Of a DNA stretch of 64,000 bases, positions 44,998-58,835 are shown piece after piece (the first letter of the stretch is position 1; every line of letters starts with the position of its first letter). Source of the stretch: Parapristionchus giblindavisi (taxonomy: Eukaryota > Nematoda > Chromadorea > Rhabditida > Diplogasteridae); assembly GCA_943737045.1 (NCBI GenBank), contig CALSFV010000024.1, positions 540,001 through 604,000 on the forward strand, given 5' to 3'. A program made the translations under genes and the position numbers. The notes below the pieces were generated by a model. That model had not been told where the DNA came from. It searched no databases and worked only from the letters and a program-made list of their open reading frames with translations.

Positions 44998-47232
44998 CTA
45001 ACTATCGTACACTTTAACATTTCCAGAACGATAAGAAGAAGAGTGGTAGAAGGCGTTACTTCTCGTATAAGAGGACCCTGTAAACGAAATAATCAATATA
45101 TAATAAGACAAAGAAGCTTTGTGTAATTATTTTATAGATAACGTGCCTTCTGTATAAATAGTAGAATATTTCGATGGAATAAAATTCCATAGGTTTCGAT
45201 CTTCATTATTATGAACAACAGCACTTTCCACTTTATATGGTGTTGTAATCGACTTATTCGTATAGAACTCGATAACAAACTCTCGGAAATGGTTCTTTAA
45301 AATAGAAATCTGCGTTTACATAATTTATATTATAAATATTCTAACTTGAGCCGAAGTTCTCCATGCTTGCAGTTGCTGAGTCTGAAACCATAGAGTTTAT
45401 AATAAGTAATCGTCGAACTACACAAACTATAATGGCATTTTGTTGTTGAGCAACAACCAATTTGGATGTGTCTTCCTTTACTCTTGCTTCTTCTTCTTTT
45501 AGCTTCGATTCCAATCTTGATGTTCGTTCAAATGAATCTTCTTTTAGATTATTCACAAGTGTCGATGAGCGCTAAATAGTGCATTCAAAATATATGAATC
45601 CCAAATTTATACCCCAATGTAATATAAAAAAAGAGAAGTGACAAGTTTAGACAAAGTGGCGTTTCAAATTAACAAGAAGTGCGCCATTAAATTTATAAAT
45701 AACTCACATTGAAGAGTTTTTGTACTGTATTTTTGTCGATAAAAGGGACGATTTGAGCACTTATTTCGAATAGCTCACTAATATCAGTTACGAAACTAAG
45801 AATGTGAACCTGCAGAAAAAAAAGAAGATTTTAAAATTTTATGTTTGTCGTTAATTTTTTAGACAATTTTATATTTGATTATTTTCTTCCGCACGTACCA
45901 AAAGTTCTTCAGACTTGACTCGATCAGCAATCAATAAACCGTGTGGAATATCCGTTTTAGAGATCTTCTTTTTGAGAAGATATGATAGAGCGGAATTACG
46001 AATTATTGGAACAATAAATCGATCAGAAAGATCCAATTGATTGAGAGCTGTGGGTACTGTGATTAAGGAGAGTTAAGGACAATAATATTATTATATAATA
46101 GATACCATCGGGATACGATAGATTGATTTGATGTAATAATTGAATGAACGAAATAAAATCGTCGGGTTCGATCTCAAAAAATACACATTTTTTAAACAAG
46201 GACAATTCTATATTCTCACCTCTTTAATCTTAATAATTTCATCATTCTTTTCACGGAATTCACCATAGAAAAGACTATTAAAGTACTCAGAGTGCAGAGA
46301 AAGATACTAAAAGGAACAATTTTTTTAAATAAATATATAATATTAGTTAACACCTCTTTACTAATATCAATAATTGTTGAATCTATTTGAAGTGAACCGG
46401 AATGAATAGAAGAATTGAGCGACTCAAGCTTCGACAAAGGTCTTCAATTGATTTTTAAAATTCCTTTTTGGCACGATGCAAATTAATTATTGATGAAATT
46501 CAAACCTCGAATAAAGATGAATCTTCATTTCAATAGCCTTCTTTACCCATTCTCCATTGATATGATTCGTGCTCAACTAATCGTCAAATTTACAACACTC
46601 ATGTAAAATTACCGAGGGGCTTCACACAAAGGAATTTCCTTTGAGTGTACGGGGTTCTGTCCTGCTGTATGCATACCTTGGAACAAACTGCATAACTCGT
46701 AAGCTCGTTTTCCTCTTCGAGAAATTGATTCAAGAACGAATCAATTCGAAGTTTCCATTGAGATCTTGAACCATACATAGGAAAGCAATCAGAGAAAATC
46801 TGAAAATAAAATGAACTAGTAACGTTCAAAAATTATTTGGGGGGGGGGGGAAGAAAGTAATACGTACAATATAAAACTAGAAAAGAAAAAAATTATAAGT
46901 AAAATGATGTAATAATGCTATAAACCAACCTCATCACCATTATTATCGATTACTTGAATATCAGCTACACATTCTTCACCAATCGATATTTGATTCTGAA
47001 ACAGAAAATGAATGAAATATTCTCTAATTTATATTAACCTCAGAACTGAAGATTAGAGTGCCCGGTTTATTCTCAAACGACATTGACCTGGAAGAAAGTA
47101 TAAGAACGATGTTGTTTTAATTTATAAAATAAAATATTATTACCAATCAGTAGTTGTCTGTTTGATTATCAAACTTCTCGATTCAGAAGAGAGAAGAAGA
47201 TAATCAGAGTCCGAATGAATTGATGCACACAT
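44998..47232 (-). CDS. BTB/coiled-coil array gene, copy D
   Basis: ATG at 47,230-47,232 (MCASIHSDSDYLLLSSES) to TAG at 44,998-45,000. All 14 exons of the copy F model are open and in phase. It differs from E-G mainly in exon 13, where TNSSSATPYK is replaced by TNKSITTPYK, and in the short intron between exons 11 and 12. Intron 3 has a 12-G run. The stretch between the ubiquitin-fold gene and this copy is the (TA)n and foldback spacer. Confidence 0.72.
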
Positions 47233-47884
47233 CTTCAATAGAAAATATTGATTGATTTGTGTTATAGATGGCCATGCAGACAATAATACAATATGTGAAA
47301 GATCAAAGATCAACAAATTGTAATAGAGAGATAAGATCATGTGGAATACAGAACCTTGGTTTTAGAGGTCTTTCACTTCTAATTATAATAAATGAATTTA
47401 GTGATGACACAAAGAGTGTCTAGACTCTTTCAATGAAATGTTTAGATGACCATTATGAATAGAGAATATTCATATCATAACTAATATCATTTTCATATCT
47501 AAATAAATACACTCGGGATATGGTAAACCCATGAACACCACGCACATTCTCGTTTCTAATCAAATAGTTTATTTCAGGAGAAAAGACAATGAGAAGAGAC
47601 AATGATTGAGGTGCACGTGAAGATATGTGCAGATATGTGTTTAAATATGTAAGACAAAATTGAATCTAATCTACTTCAAAACACTCAATTGAAAAAAAAA
47701 CGAAATTGGCAATTCTTACTATAAACGATAAAGCAATACTCACTAAAATAACTAAAAAATGGTAACTAAAAAAATAATACAACGGATGGTAACATACTTA
47801 TATCTAAATAACAAAAGACAGGAAGGTACTGAATAAAATATTTAAGAATAAATCAACTCAATAAAAGTATTTCGTTTTAAAGTA

Positions 47885-48380
47885 CAGCCCGATCGAGTTT
47901 TGTACATGCGCGCCGGTGCGTCGCGCAGCGCATCACTCATTTCCTTTGCTTATGAATATTTTTGGATTCTCAAAGTCTTAATCATCAGTTTCTGTGATAA
48001 AAAGTTCTTTTAATGACTATAAAATGAAATAAAATTTATATTCATGAGAAAAAAGAATTAAAAGCAAATCAAACTGGTCCGAAAATGATGGGTATTGTGA
48101 ATTTCAAAAAATATATTACGGCGATCGTACAATCGATACGGAACATTACACCTTTCCAATAAATTAGTACCCATCATTTTCGGCCCAGAGTGATTTTCCT
48201 TCCAATTGTTTTTTTTTCTCATTAATACAAATTGTGCTTCATTTTCTTTAGTCATATATGCTTTTATCACATAAGCTCATGATAAGAACTTTGAGAATCG
48301 ACGATTTTTCATGCGCGGAGGAAATAAATGATGCGTGAAACTGAACGCCGGAGCTGAATGTACAAAACTAGAACAGGCTG
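47885..48380. mobile_element. CAGCC-ended foldback, unit E
   Basis: Full-length form. The central palindrome is damaged by one base (GATCGTACAATCG). Confidence 0.85.
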
Positions 48381-48457
48381 AACTGTAGTAGATGGATCAA
48401 ACAAAAGATATCACTGTTGAATGATTAATAATGAAATTGTCTGGACGAAATAGTAAT

Positions 48458-50693
48458 CTAACTATCGTACACTTTAACATTTCCAGAACGATAAGAAGAA
48501 GAGTGGTAGAAGGCGTTACTTCTCGTATAAGAGGACCCTGTAAACGAAATAATCAATATATAATAAGACAAAGAAGCTTTGTGTAATTATTTTATAGATA
48601 ACGTGCCTTCTGTATAAATAGTAGAATATTTCGATGGAATAAAATTCCATAGGTTTCGATCTTCATTATTATGAACAACAGCACTTTCGACTTTATATGG
48701 AGTTGCGCTTGAGCTATTCGTATAGAACTCGATAACAAACTCTCGGAAATAGTTCTTTAAAATAGAAATCAGTTTATACATAATTTATATTAAAAATATT
48801 CTAACTTGAGCCGAAGTTCTCCATGCTTGCAGTTGCTGAGTCTGAAATCATAGAGTTCATAATAAATAATATTTGAACTACACAAACTATAATGGCATTT
48901 TGTTGTTGAGCAACAACTAATTTGGATGTGTCTTCCTTTACTCTTGCTTCTTCTTCTTTTAGCTTCGATTCCAATCTTGATGTTCGTTCAAATGAATCTT
49001 CTTTTAGATTATTCACAAGTGTCGATGAGCGCTAAATAGTGCATTCAAAATATATGAATCCCAAATTTATACCCCAATGTAATATAAAAAAAGAGAAGTG
49101 ACAAGTTTAGACAAAGTGGCGTTTCAAATTAACAAGAAGTGCGCCATTAAATTTATAAATAACTCACATTGAAGAGTTTTTGTACTGTATTTTTGTCGAT
49201 AAAAGGGACGATTTGAGCACTTATTTCGAATAGCTCACTAATATCAGTTACGAAACTAAGAATGTGAACCTGCAGAAAAAAAAGAAGATTTTAAAATTTT
49301 ATGTTTGTCGTTAATTTTTTAGACAATTTTATATTTGATTATTTTCTTCCGCACGTACCAAAAGTTCTTCAGACTTGACTCGATCAGCAATCAATAAACC
49401 GTGTGGAATATCCGTTTTAGAGATCTTCTTTTTGAGAAGATATGATAGAGCGGAATTACGAATTATTGGAACAATAAATCGATCAGAAAGATCCAATTGA
49501 TTGAGAGCTGTGGGTACTGTGATTAAGGAGAGTTAAGGACAATAATATTATTATATAATAGATACCATCGGGATACGATAGATTGATTTGATGTAATAAT
49601 TGAATGAACGAAATAAAATCGTCGGGTTCGATCTCAAAAAATACACATTTTTTAAACAAGGACAATTCTATATTCTCACCTCTTTAATCTTAATAATTTC
49701 ATCATTCTTTTCACGGAATTCACCATAGAAAAGACTATTAAAGTACTCAGAGTGCAGAGAAAGATACTAAAAGGAACAATTTTTTTTAAATAAATATATA
49801 ATATTAGTTAACACCTCTTTACTAATATCAATAATTGTTGAATCTATTTGAAGTGAACCGGAATGAATAGAAGAATTGAGCGACTCAAGCTTCGACAAAG
49901 GTCTTCAATTGATTTTTAAAATTCCTTTTTGGCACGATGCAAATTAATTATTGATGAAATTCAAACCTCGAATAAAGATGAATCTTCATTTCAATAGCCT
50001 TCTTTACCCATTCTCCATTGATATGATTCGTGCTCAACTAATCGTCAAATTTACAACACTCATGTAAAATTACCGAGGGGCTTCACACAAAGGAATTTCC
50101 TTTGAGTGTACGGGGTTCTGTCCTGCTGTATGCATACCTTGGAACAAACTGCATAACTCGTAAGCTCGTTTTCCTCTTCGAGAAATTGATTCAAGAACGA
50201 ATCAATTCGAAGTTTCCATTGAGATCTTGAACCATACATAGGAAAGCAATCAGAGAAAATCTGAAAATAAAATGAACTAGTAACGTTCAAAAATTATTTG
50301 GGGGGGGGGGGAAGAAAGTAATACGTACAATATAAAACTAGAAAAGAAAAAAATTATAAGTAAAATGATGTAATAATGCTATAAACCAACCTCATCACCA
50401 TTATTATCGATTACTTGAATATCAGCTACACATTCTTCACCAATCGATATTTGATTCTGAAACAGAAAATGAATGAAATATTCTCTAATTTATATTAACC
50501 TCAGAACTGAAGATTAGAGTGCCCGGTTTATTCTCAAACGACATTGACCTGGAAGAAAGTATAAGAACGATGTTGTTTTAATTTATAAAATAAAATATTA
50601 TTACCAATCAGTAGTTGTCTGTTTGATTATCAAACTTCTCGATTCAGAAGAGAGAAGAAGATAATCAGAGTCCGAATGAATTGATGCACACAT
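48458..50693 (-). CDS. BTB/coiled-coil array gene, copy E
   Basis: ATG at 50,691-50,693, TAG at 48,458-48,460. All exons are open as in copy F, to which it is almost identical at the protein level. The exon 13 donor is GC (GAAG/GCACGT). Intron 3 carries a 12-G run. Confidence 0.75.
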
Positions 50694-51345
50694 CTTCAAT
50701 AGAAAATATTGATTGATTTGTGTTATAGATGGCCATGCAGACAATAATACAATATGTGAAAGATCAAAGATCAACAAATTGTAATAGAGAGATAAGATCA
50801 TGTGGAATACAGAACCTTGGTTTTAGAGGTCTTTCACTTCTAATTATAATAAATGAATTTAGTGATGACACAAAGAGTGTCTAGACTCTTTCAATGAAAT
50901 GTTTAGATGACCATTATGAATAGAGAATATTCATATCATAACTAATATCATTTTCATATCTAAATAAATACACTCGGGATATGGTAAACCCATGAACACC
51001 ACGCACATTCTCGTTTCTAATCAAATAGTTTATTTCAGGAGAAAAGACAATGAGAAGAGACAATGATTGAGGTGCACGTGAAGATATGTGCAGATATGTG
51101 TTTAAATATGTAAGACAAAATTGAATCTAATCTACTTCAAAACACTCAATTGAAAAAAAAACGAAATTGGCAATTCTTACTATAAACGATAAAGCAATAC
51201 TCACTAAAATAACTAAAAAATGGTAACTAAAAAAATAATACAACGGATGGTAACATACTTATATCTAAATAACAAAAGACAGGAAGGTACTGAATAAAAT
51301 ATTTAAGAATAAATCAACTCAATAAAAGTATTTCGTTTTAAAGTA

Positions 51346-51841
51346 CAGCCCGATCGAGTTTTGTACATGCGCGCCGGTGCGTCGCGCAGCGCATCACTCA
51401 TTTCCTTTGCTTATGAATATTTTTGGATTCTCAAAGTCTTAATCATCAGTTTCTGTGATAAAAAGTTCTTTTAATGACTATAAAATGAAATAAAATTTAT
51501 ATTCATGAGAAAAAAGAATTAAAAGCAAATCAAACTGGTCCGAAAATGATGGGTATTGTGAATTTCAAAAAAATATATTACGGCGATCGTACGATCGATA
51601 CGGAACATTACACCTTTCCAATAAATTAGTACCCATCATTTTCGGCCCAGAGTGATTTTCCTTCCAATTGTTTTTTTTCTCATTAATACAAATTGTGCTT
51701 CATTTTCTTTAGTCATATATGCTTTTATCACATAAGCTCATGATAAGAACTTTGAGAATCGACGATTTTTCATGCGCGGAGGAAATAAATGATGCGTGAA
51801 ACTGAACGCCGGAGCTGAATGTACAAAACTAGAACAGGCTG
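51346..51841. mobile_element. CAGCC-ended foldback, unit F
   Basis: Full-length form with intact CGATCGTACGATCG centre. It has one extra A in the run before the inner hairpin. Confidence 0.85.
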
Positions 51842-51918
51842 AACTGTAGTAGATGGATCAAACAAAAGATATCACTGTTGAATGATTAATAATGAAATTG
51901 TCTGGACGAAATAGTAAT

Positions 51919-54152
51919 CTAACTATCGTACACTTTAACATTTCCAGAACGATAAGAAGAAGAGTGGTAGAAGGCGTTACTTCTCGTATAAGAGGACCCT
52001 GTAAACGAAATAATCAATATATAATAAGACAAAGAAGCTTTGTGTAATTATTTTATAGATAACGTGCCTTCTGTATAAATAGTAGAATATTTCGATGGAA
52101 TAAAATTCCATAGGTTTCGATCTTCATTATTATGAACAACAGCACTTTCGACTTTATATGGAGTTGCGCTTGAGCTATTCGTATAGAACTCGATAACAAA
52201 CTCTCGGAAATAGTTCTTTAAAATAGAAATCAGTTTATACATAATTTATATTAAAAATATTCTAACTTGAGCCGAAGTTCTCCATGCTTGCAGTTGCTGA
52301 GTCTGAAATCATAGAGTTCATAATAAATAATATTTGAACTACACAAACTATAATGGCATTTTGTTGTTGAGCAACAACTAATTTGGATGTGTCTTCCTTT
52401 ACTCTTGCTTCTTCTTCTTTTAGCTTCGATTCCAATCTTGATGTTCGTTCAAATGAATCTTCTTTTAGATTATTCACAAGTGTCGATGAGCGCTAAATAG
52501 TGCATTCAAAATATATGAATCCCAAATTTATACCCCAATGTAATATAAAAAAAGAGAAGTGACAAGTTTAGACAAAGTGGCGTTTCAAATTAACAAGAAG
52601 TGCGCCATTAAATTTATAAATAACTCACATTGAAGAGTTTTTGTACTGTATTTTTGTCGATAAAAGGGACGATTTGAGCACTTATTTCGAATAGCTCACT
52701 AATATCAGTTACGAAACTAAGAATGTGAACCTGCAGAAAAAAAAGAAGATTTTAAAATTTTATGTTTGTCGTTAATTTTTTAGACAATTTTATATTTGAT
52801 TATTTTCTTCCGCACGTACCAAAAGTTCTTCAGACTTGACTCGATCAGCAATCAATAAACCGTGTGGAATATCCGTTTTAGAGATCTTCTTTTTGAGAAG
52901 ATATGATAGAGCGGAATTACGAATTATTGGAACAATAAATCGATCAGAAAGATCCAATTGATTGAGAGCTGTGGGTACTGTGATTAAGGAGAGTTAAGGA
53001 CAATAATATTATTATATAATAGATACCATCGGGATACGATAGATTGATTTGATGTAATAATTGAATGAACGAAATAAAATCGTCGGGTTCGATCTCAAAA
53101 AATACACATTTTTTAAACAAGGACAATTCTATATTCTCACCTCTTTAATCTTAATAATTTCATCATTCTTTTCACGGAATTCACCATAGAAAAGACTATT
53201 AAAGTACTCAGAGTGCAGAGAAAGATACTAAAAGGAACAATTTTTTTTAAATAAATATATAATATTAGTTAACACCTCTTTACTAATATCAATAATTGTT
53301 GAATCTATTTGAAGTGAACCGGAATGAATAGAAGAATTGAGCGACTCAAGCTTCGACAAAGGTCTTCAATTGATTTTTAAAATTCCTTTTTGGCACGATG
53401 CAAATTAATTATTGATGAAATTCAAACCTCGAATAAAGATGAATCTTCATTTCAATAGCCTTCTTTACCCATTCTCCATTGATATGATTCGTGCTCAACT
53501 AATCGTCAAATTTACAACACTCATGTAAAATTACCGAGGGGCTTCACACAAAGGAATTTCCTTTGAGTGTACGGGGTTCTGTCCTGCTGTATGCATACCT
53601 TGGAACAAACTGCATAACTCGTAAGCTCGTTTTCCTCTTCGAGAAATTGATTCAAGAACGAATCAATTCGAAGTTTCCATTGAGATCTTGAACCATACAT
53701 AGGAAAGCAATCAGAGAAAATCTGAAAATAAAATGAACTAGTAACGTTCAAAAATTATTTGGGGGGGGGGAAGAAAGTAATACGTACAATATAAAACTAG
53801 AAAAGAAAAAAATTATAAGTAAAATGATGTAATAATGCTATAAACCAACCTCATCACCATTATTATCGATTACTTGAATATCAGCTACACATTCTTCACC
53901 AATCGATATTTGATTCTGAAACAGAAAATGAATGAAATATTCTCTAATTTATATTAACCTCAGAACTGAAGATTAGAGTGCCCGGTTTATTCTCAAACGA
54001 CATTGACCTGGAAGAAAGTATAAGAACGATGTTGTTTTAATTTATAAAATAAAATATTATTACCAATCAGTAGTTGTCTGTTTGATTATCAAACTTCTCG
54101 ATTCAGAAGAGAGAAGAAGATAATCAGAGTCCGAATGAATTGATGCACACAT
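51919..54152 (-). CDS. BTB/coiled-coil array gene, copy F (reference model)
   Basis: Fourteen exons join in phase to 435 residues: 54064-54152, 53959-54007, 53850-53915, 53599-53721, 53428-53498, 53276-53363, 53141-53227, 53027-53093, 52820-52977, 52629-52730, 52349-52492, 52267-52302, 52068-52215 and 51919-51998. Residues 1-130 are MATH-like in position but weak in motif (DWSMSFENKPGTLIFSSE; SQWKLRIDSFLNQFLEEENE). The BTB region is about 130-250 (YLSLHSEYFNSLFYGEFREK, IEPDDFISFIQLLHQINLSY), followed by BACK-like helices (LSYLLKKKISKTDIPHGLL). A charged coiled coil spans about 301-360 (ERTSRLESKLKEEEARVKED, then QQLQAWRTSAQ). A novel C-terminal part follows (YKVESAVVHNN; LWNFIPSKYSTIYTEG). 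Exon 13 uses a GC donor. A Cul3-adaptor role is inferred from the BTB fold. The start was chosen because the frame upstream lies past a likely acceptor. Confidence 0.78.
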
Positions 54153-54804
54153 CTTCAATAGAAAATATTGATTGATTTGTGTTATAGATGGCCATGCAGA
54201 CAATAATACAATATGTGAAAGATCAAAGATCAACAAATTGTAATAGAGAGATAAGATCATGTGGAATACAGAACCTTGGTTTTAGAGGTCTTTCACTTCT
54301 AATTATAATAAATGAATTTAGTGATGACACAAAGAGTGTCTAGACTCTTTCAATGAAATGTTTAGATGACCATTATGAATAGAGAATATTCATATCATAA
54401 CTAATATCATTTTCATATCTAAATAAATACACTCGGGATATGGTAAACCCATGAACACCACGCACATTCTCGTTTCTAATCAAATAGTTTATTTCAGGAG
54501 AAAAGACAATGAGAAGAGACAATGATTGAGGTGCACGTGAAGATATGTGCAGATATGTGTTTAAATATGTAAGACAAAATTGAATCTAATCTACTTCAAA
54601 ACACTCAATTGAAAAAAAAACGAAATTGGCAATTCTTACTATAAACGATAAAGCAATACTCACTAAAATAACTAAAAAATGGTAACTAAAAAAATAATAC
54701 AACGGATGGTAACATACTTATATCTAAATAACAAAAGACAGGAAGGTACTGAATAAAATATTTAAGAATAAATCAACTCAATAAAAGTATTTCGTTTTAA
54801 AGTA

Positions 54805-55299
54805 CAGCCCGATCGAGTTTTGTACATGCGCGCCGGTGCGTCGCGCAGCGCATCACTCATTTCCTTTGCTTATGAATATTTTTGGATTCTCAAAGTCTTA
54901 ATCATCAGTTTCTGTGATAAAAAGTTCTTTTAATGACTATAAAATGAAATAAAATTTATATTCATGAGAAAAAAGAATTAAAAGCAAATCAAACTGGTCC
55001 GAAAATGATGGGTATTGTGAATTTCAAAAAATATATTACGGCGATCGTACGATCGATACGGAACATTACACCTTTCCAATAAATTAGTACCCATCATTTT
55101 CGGCCCAGAGTGATTTTCCTTCCAATTGTTTTTTTTCTCATTAATACAAATTGTGCTTCATTTTCTTTAGTCATATATGCTTTTATCACATAAGCTCATG
55201 ATAAGAACTTTGAGAATCGACGATTTTTCATGCGCGGAGGAAATAAATGATGCGTGAAACTGAACGCCGGAGCTGAATGTACAAAACTAGAACAGGCTG
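54805..55299. mobile_element. CAGCC-ended foldback, unit G
   Basis: Full-length, 495 bp, intact central palindrome. Confidence 0.85.
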
Positions 55300-55376
55300 A
55301 ACTGTAGTAGATGGATCAAACAAAAGATATCACTGTTGAATGATTAATAATGAAATTGTCTGGACGAAATAGTAAT

Positions 55377-57611
55377 CTAACTATCGTACACTTTAACATT
55401 TCCAGAACGATAAGAAGAAGAGTGGTAGAAGGCGTTACTTCTCGTATAAGAGGACCCTGTAAACGAAATAATCAATATATAATAAGACAAAGAAGCTTTG
55501 TGTAATTATTTTATAGATAACGTGCCTTCTGTATAAATAGTAGAATATTTCGATGGAATAAAATTCCATAGGTTTCGATCTTCATTATTATGAACAACAG
55601 CACTTTCGACTTTATATGGAGTTGCGCTTGAGCTATTCGTATAGAACTCGATAACAAACTCTCGGAAATAGTTCTTTAAAATAGAAATCAGTTTATACAT
55701 AATTTATATTAAAAATATTCTAACTTGAGCCGAAGTTCTCCATGCTTGCAGTTGCTGAGTCTGAAATCATAGAGTTCATAATAAATAATATTTGAACTAC
55801 ACAAACTATAATGGCATTTTGTTGTTGAGCAACAACTAATTTGGATGTGTCTTCCTTTACTCTTGCTTCTTCTTCTTTTAGCTTCGATTCCAATCTTGAT
55901 GTTCGTTCAAATGAATCTTCTTTTAGATTATTCACAAGTGTCGATGAGCGCTAAATAGTGCATTCAAAATATATGAATCCCAAATTTATACCCCAATGTA
56001 ATATAAAAAAAGAGAAGTGACAAGTTTAGACAAAGTGGCGTTTCAAATTAACAAGAAGTGCGCCATTAAATTTATAAATAACTCACATTGAAGAGTTTTT
56101 GTACTGTATTTTTGTCGATAAAAGGGACGATTTGAGCACTTATTTCGAATAGCTCACTAATATCAGTTACGAAACTAAGAATGTGAACCTGCAGAAAAAA
56201 AAGAAGATTTTAAAATTTTATGTTTGTCGTTAATTTTTTAGACAATTTTATATTTGATTATTTTCTTCCGCACGTACCAAAAGTTCTTCAGACTTGACTC
56301 GATCAGCAATCAATAAACCGTGTGGAATATCCGTTTTAGAGATCTTCTTTTTGAGAAGATATGATAGAGCGGAATTACGAATTATTGGAACAATAAATCG
56401 ATCAGAAAGATCCAATTGATTGAGAGCTGTGGGTACTGTGATTAAGGAGAGTTAAGGACAATAATATTATTATATAATAGATACCATCGGGATACGATAG
56501 ATTGATTTGATGTAATAATTGAATGAACGAAATAAAATCGTCGGGTTCGATCTCAAAAAAATACACATTTTTTAAACAAGGACAATTCTATATTCTCACC
56601 TCTTTAATCTTAATAATTTCATCATTCTTTTCACGGAATTCACCATAGAAAAGACTATTAAAGTACTCAGAGTGCAGAGAAAGATACTAAAAGGAACAAT
56701 TTTTTTTAAATAAATATATAATATTAGTTAACACCTCTTTACTAATATCAATAATTGTTGAATCTATTTGAAGTGAACCGGAATGAATAGAAGAATTGAG
56801 CGACTCAAGCTTCGACAAAGGTCTTCAATTGATTTTTAAAATTCCTTTTTGGCACGATGCAAATTAATTATTGATGAAATTCAAACCTCGAATAAAGATG
56901 AATCTTCATTTCAATAGCCTTCTTTACCCATTCTCCATTGATATGATTCGTGCTCAACTAATCGTCAAATTTACAACACTCATGTAAAATTACCGAGGGG
57001 CTTCACACAAAGGAATTTCCTTTGAGTGTACGGGGTTCTGTCCTGCTGTATGCATACCTTGGAACAAACTGCATAACTCGTAAGCTCGTTTTCCTCTTCG
57101 AGAAATTGATTCAAGAACGAATCAATTCGAAGTTTCCATTGAGATCTTGAACCATACATAGGAAAGCAATCAGAGAAAATCTGAAAATAAAATGAACTAG
57201 TAACGTTCAAAAATTATTTGGGGGGGGGGAAGAAAGTAATACGTACAATATAAAACTAGAAAAGAAAAAAATTATAAGTAAAATGATGTAATAATGCTAT
57301 AAACCAACCTCATCACCATTATTATCGATTACTTGAATATCAGCTACACATTCTTCACCAATCGATATTTGATTCTGAAACAGAAAATGAATGAAATATT
57401 CTCTAATTTATATTAACCTCAGAACTGAAGATTAGAGTGCCCGGTTTATTCTCAAACGACATTGACCTGGAAGAAAGTATAAGAACGATGTTGTTTTAAT
57501 TTATAAAATAAAATATTATTACCAATCAGTAGTTGTCTGTTTGATTATCAAACTTCTCGATTCAGAAGAGAGAAGAAGATAATCAGAGTCCGAATGAATT
57601 GATGCACACAT
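55377..57611 (-). CDS. BTB/coiled-coil array gene, copy G
   Basis: ATG at 57,609-57,611, TAG at 55,377-55,379. Coding exons match copy F. One extra A in the intron before exon 8 (CTCAAAAAAATAC) is the only nearby change, and it does not touch coding sequence. The exon 8 end keeps TATCCCGATG, unlike copy A. Confidence 0.75.
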
Positions 57612-58263
57612 CTTCAATAGAAAATATTGATTGATTTGTGTTATAGATGGCCATGCAGACAATAATACAATATGTGAAAGATCAAAGATCAACAAATTGT
57701 AATAGAGAGATAAGATCATGTGGAATACAGAACCTTGGTTTTAGAGGTCTTTCACTTCTAATTATAATAAATGAATTTAGTGATGACACAAAGAGTGTCT
57801 AGACTCTTTCAATGAAATGTTTAGATGACCATTATGAATAGAGAATATTCATATCATAACTAATATCATTTTCATATCTAAATAAATACACTCGGGATAT
57901 GGTAAACCCATGAACACCACGCACATTCTCGTTTCTAATCAAATAGTTTATTTCAGGAGAAAAGACAATGAGAAGAGACAATGATTGAGGTGCACGTGAA
58001 GATATGTGCAGATATGTGTTTAAATATGTAAGACAAAATTGAATCTAATCTACTTCAAAACACTCAATTGAAAAAAAAACGAAATTGGCAATTCTTACTA
58101 TAAACGATAAAGCAATACTCACTAAAATAACTAAAAAATGGTAACTAAAAAAATAATACAACGGATGGTAACATACTTATATCTAAATAACAAAAGACAG
58201 GAAGGTACTGAATAAAATATTTAAGAATAAATCAACTCAATAAAAGTATTTCGTTTTAAAGTA

Positions 58264-58758
58264 CAGCCCGATCGAGTTTTGTACATGCGCGCCGGTGCGT
58301 CGCGCAGCGCATCACTCATTTCCTTTGCTTATGAATATTTTTGGATTCTCAAAGTCTTAATCATCAGTTTCTGTGATAAAAAGTTCTTTTAATGACTATA
58401 AAATGAAATAAAATTTATATTCATGAGAAAAAAGAATTAAAAGCAAATCAAACTGGTCCGAAAATGATGGGTATTGTGAATTTCAAAAAATATATTACGG
58501 CGATCGTACGATCGATACGGAACATTACACCTTTCCAATAAATTAGTACCCATCATTTTCGGCCCAGAGTGATTTTCCTTCCAATTGTTTTTTTTCTCAT
58601 TAATACAAATTGTGCTTCATTTTCTTTAGTCATATATGCTTTTATCACATAAGCTCATGATAAGAACTTTGAGAATCGACGATTTTTCATGCGCGGAGGA
58701 AATAAATGATGCGTGAAACTGAACGCCGGAGCTGAATGTACAAAACTAGAACAGGCTG
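58264..58758. mobile_element. CAGCC-ended foldback, unit H
   Basis: Full-length, same as G. The left half of unit H belongs wholly to the E/F/G type. Confidence 0.85.
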
Positions 58759-58835
58759 AACTGTAGTAGATGGATCAAACAAAAGATATCACTGTTGAAT
58801 GATTAATAATGAAATTGTCTGGACGAAATAGTAAT

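Larger units (their letters stand above)
47885..58263. repeat. Three near-identical tandem gene units (E, F, G)
   Basis: Taken from one CAGCC end to the next, the units span 47,885-51,345 (3,461 bp), 51,346-54,804 (3,459 bp) and 54,805-58,263 (3,459 bp). By eye they differ mainly in the length of a G run (10-12) and short A/T runs. That pattern fits very recent unequal crossing-over. Confidence 0.92.
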
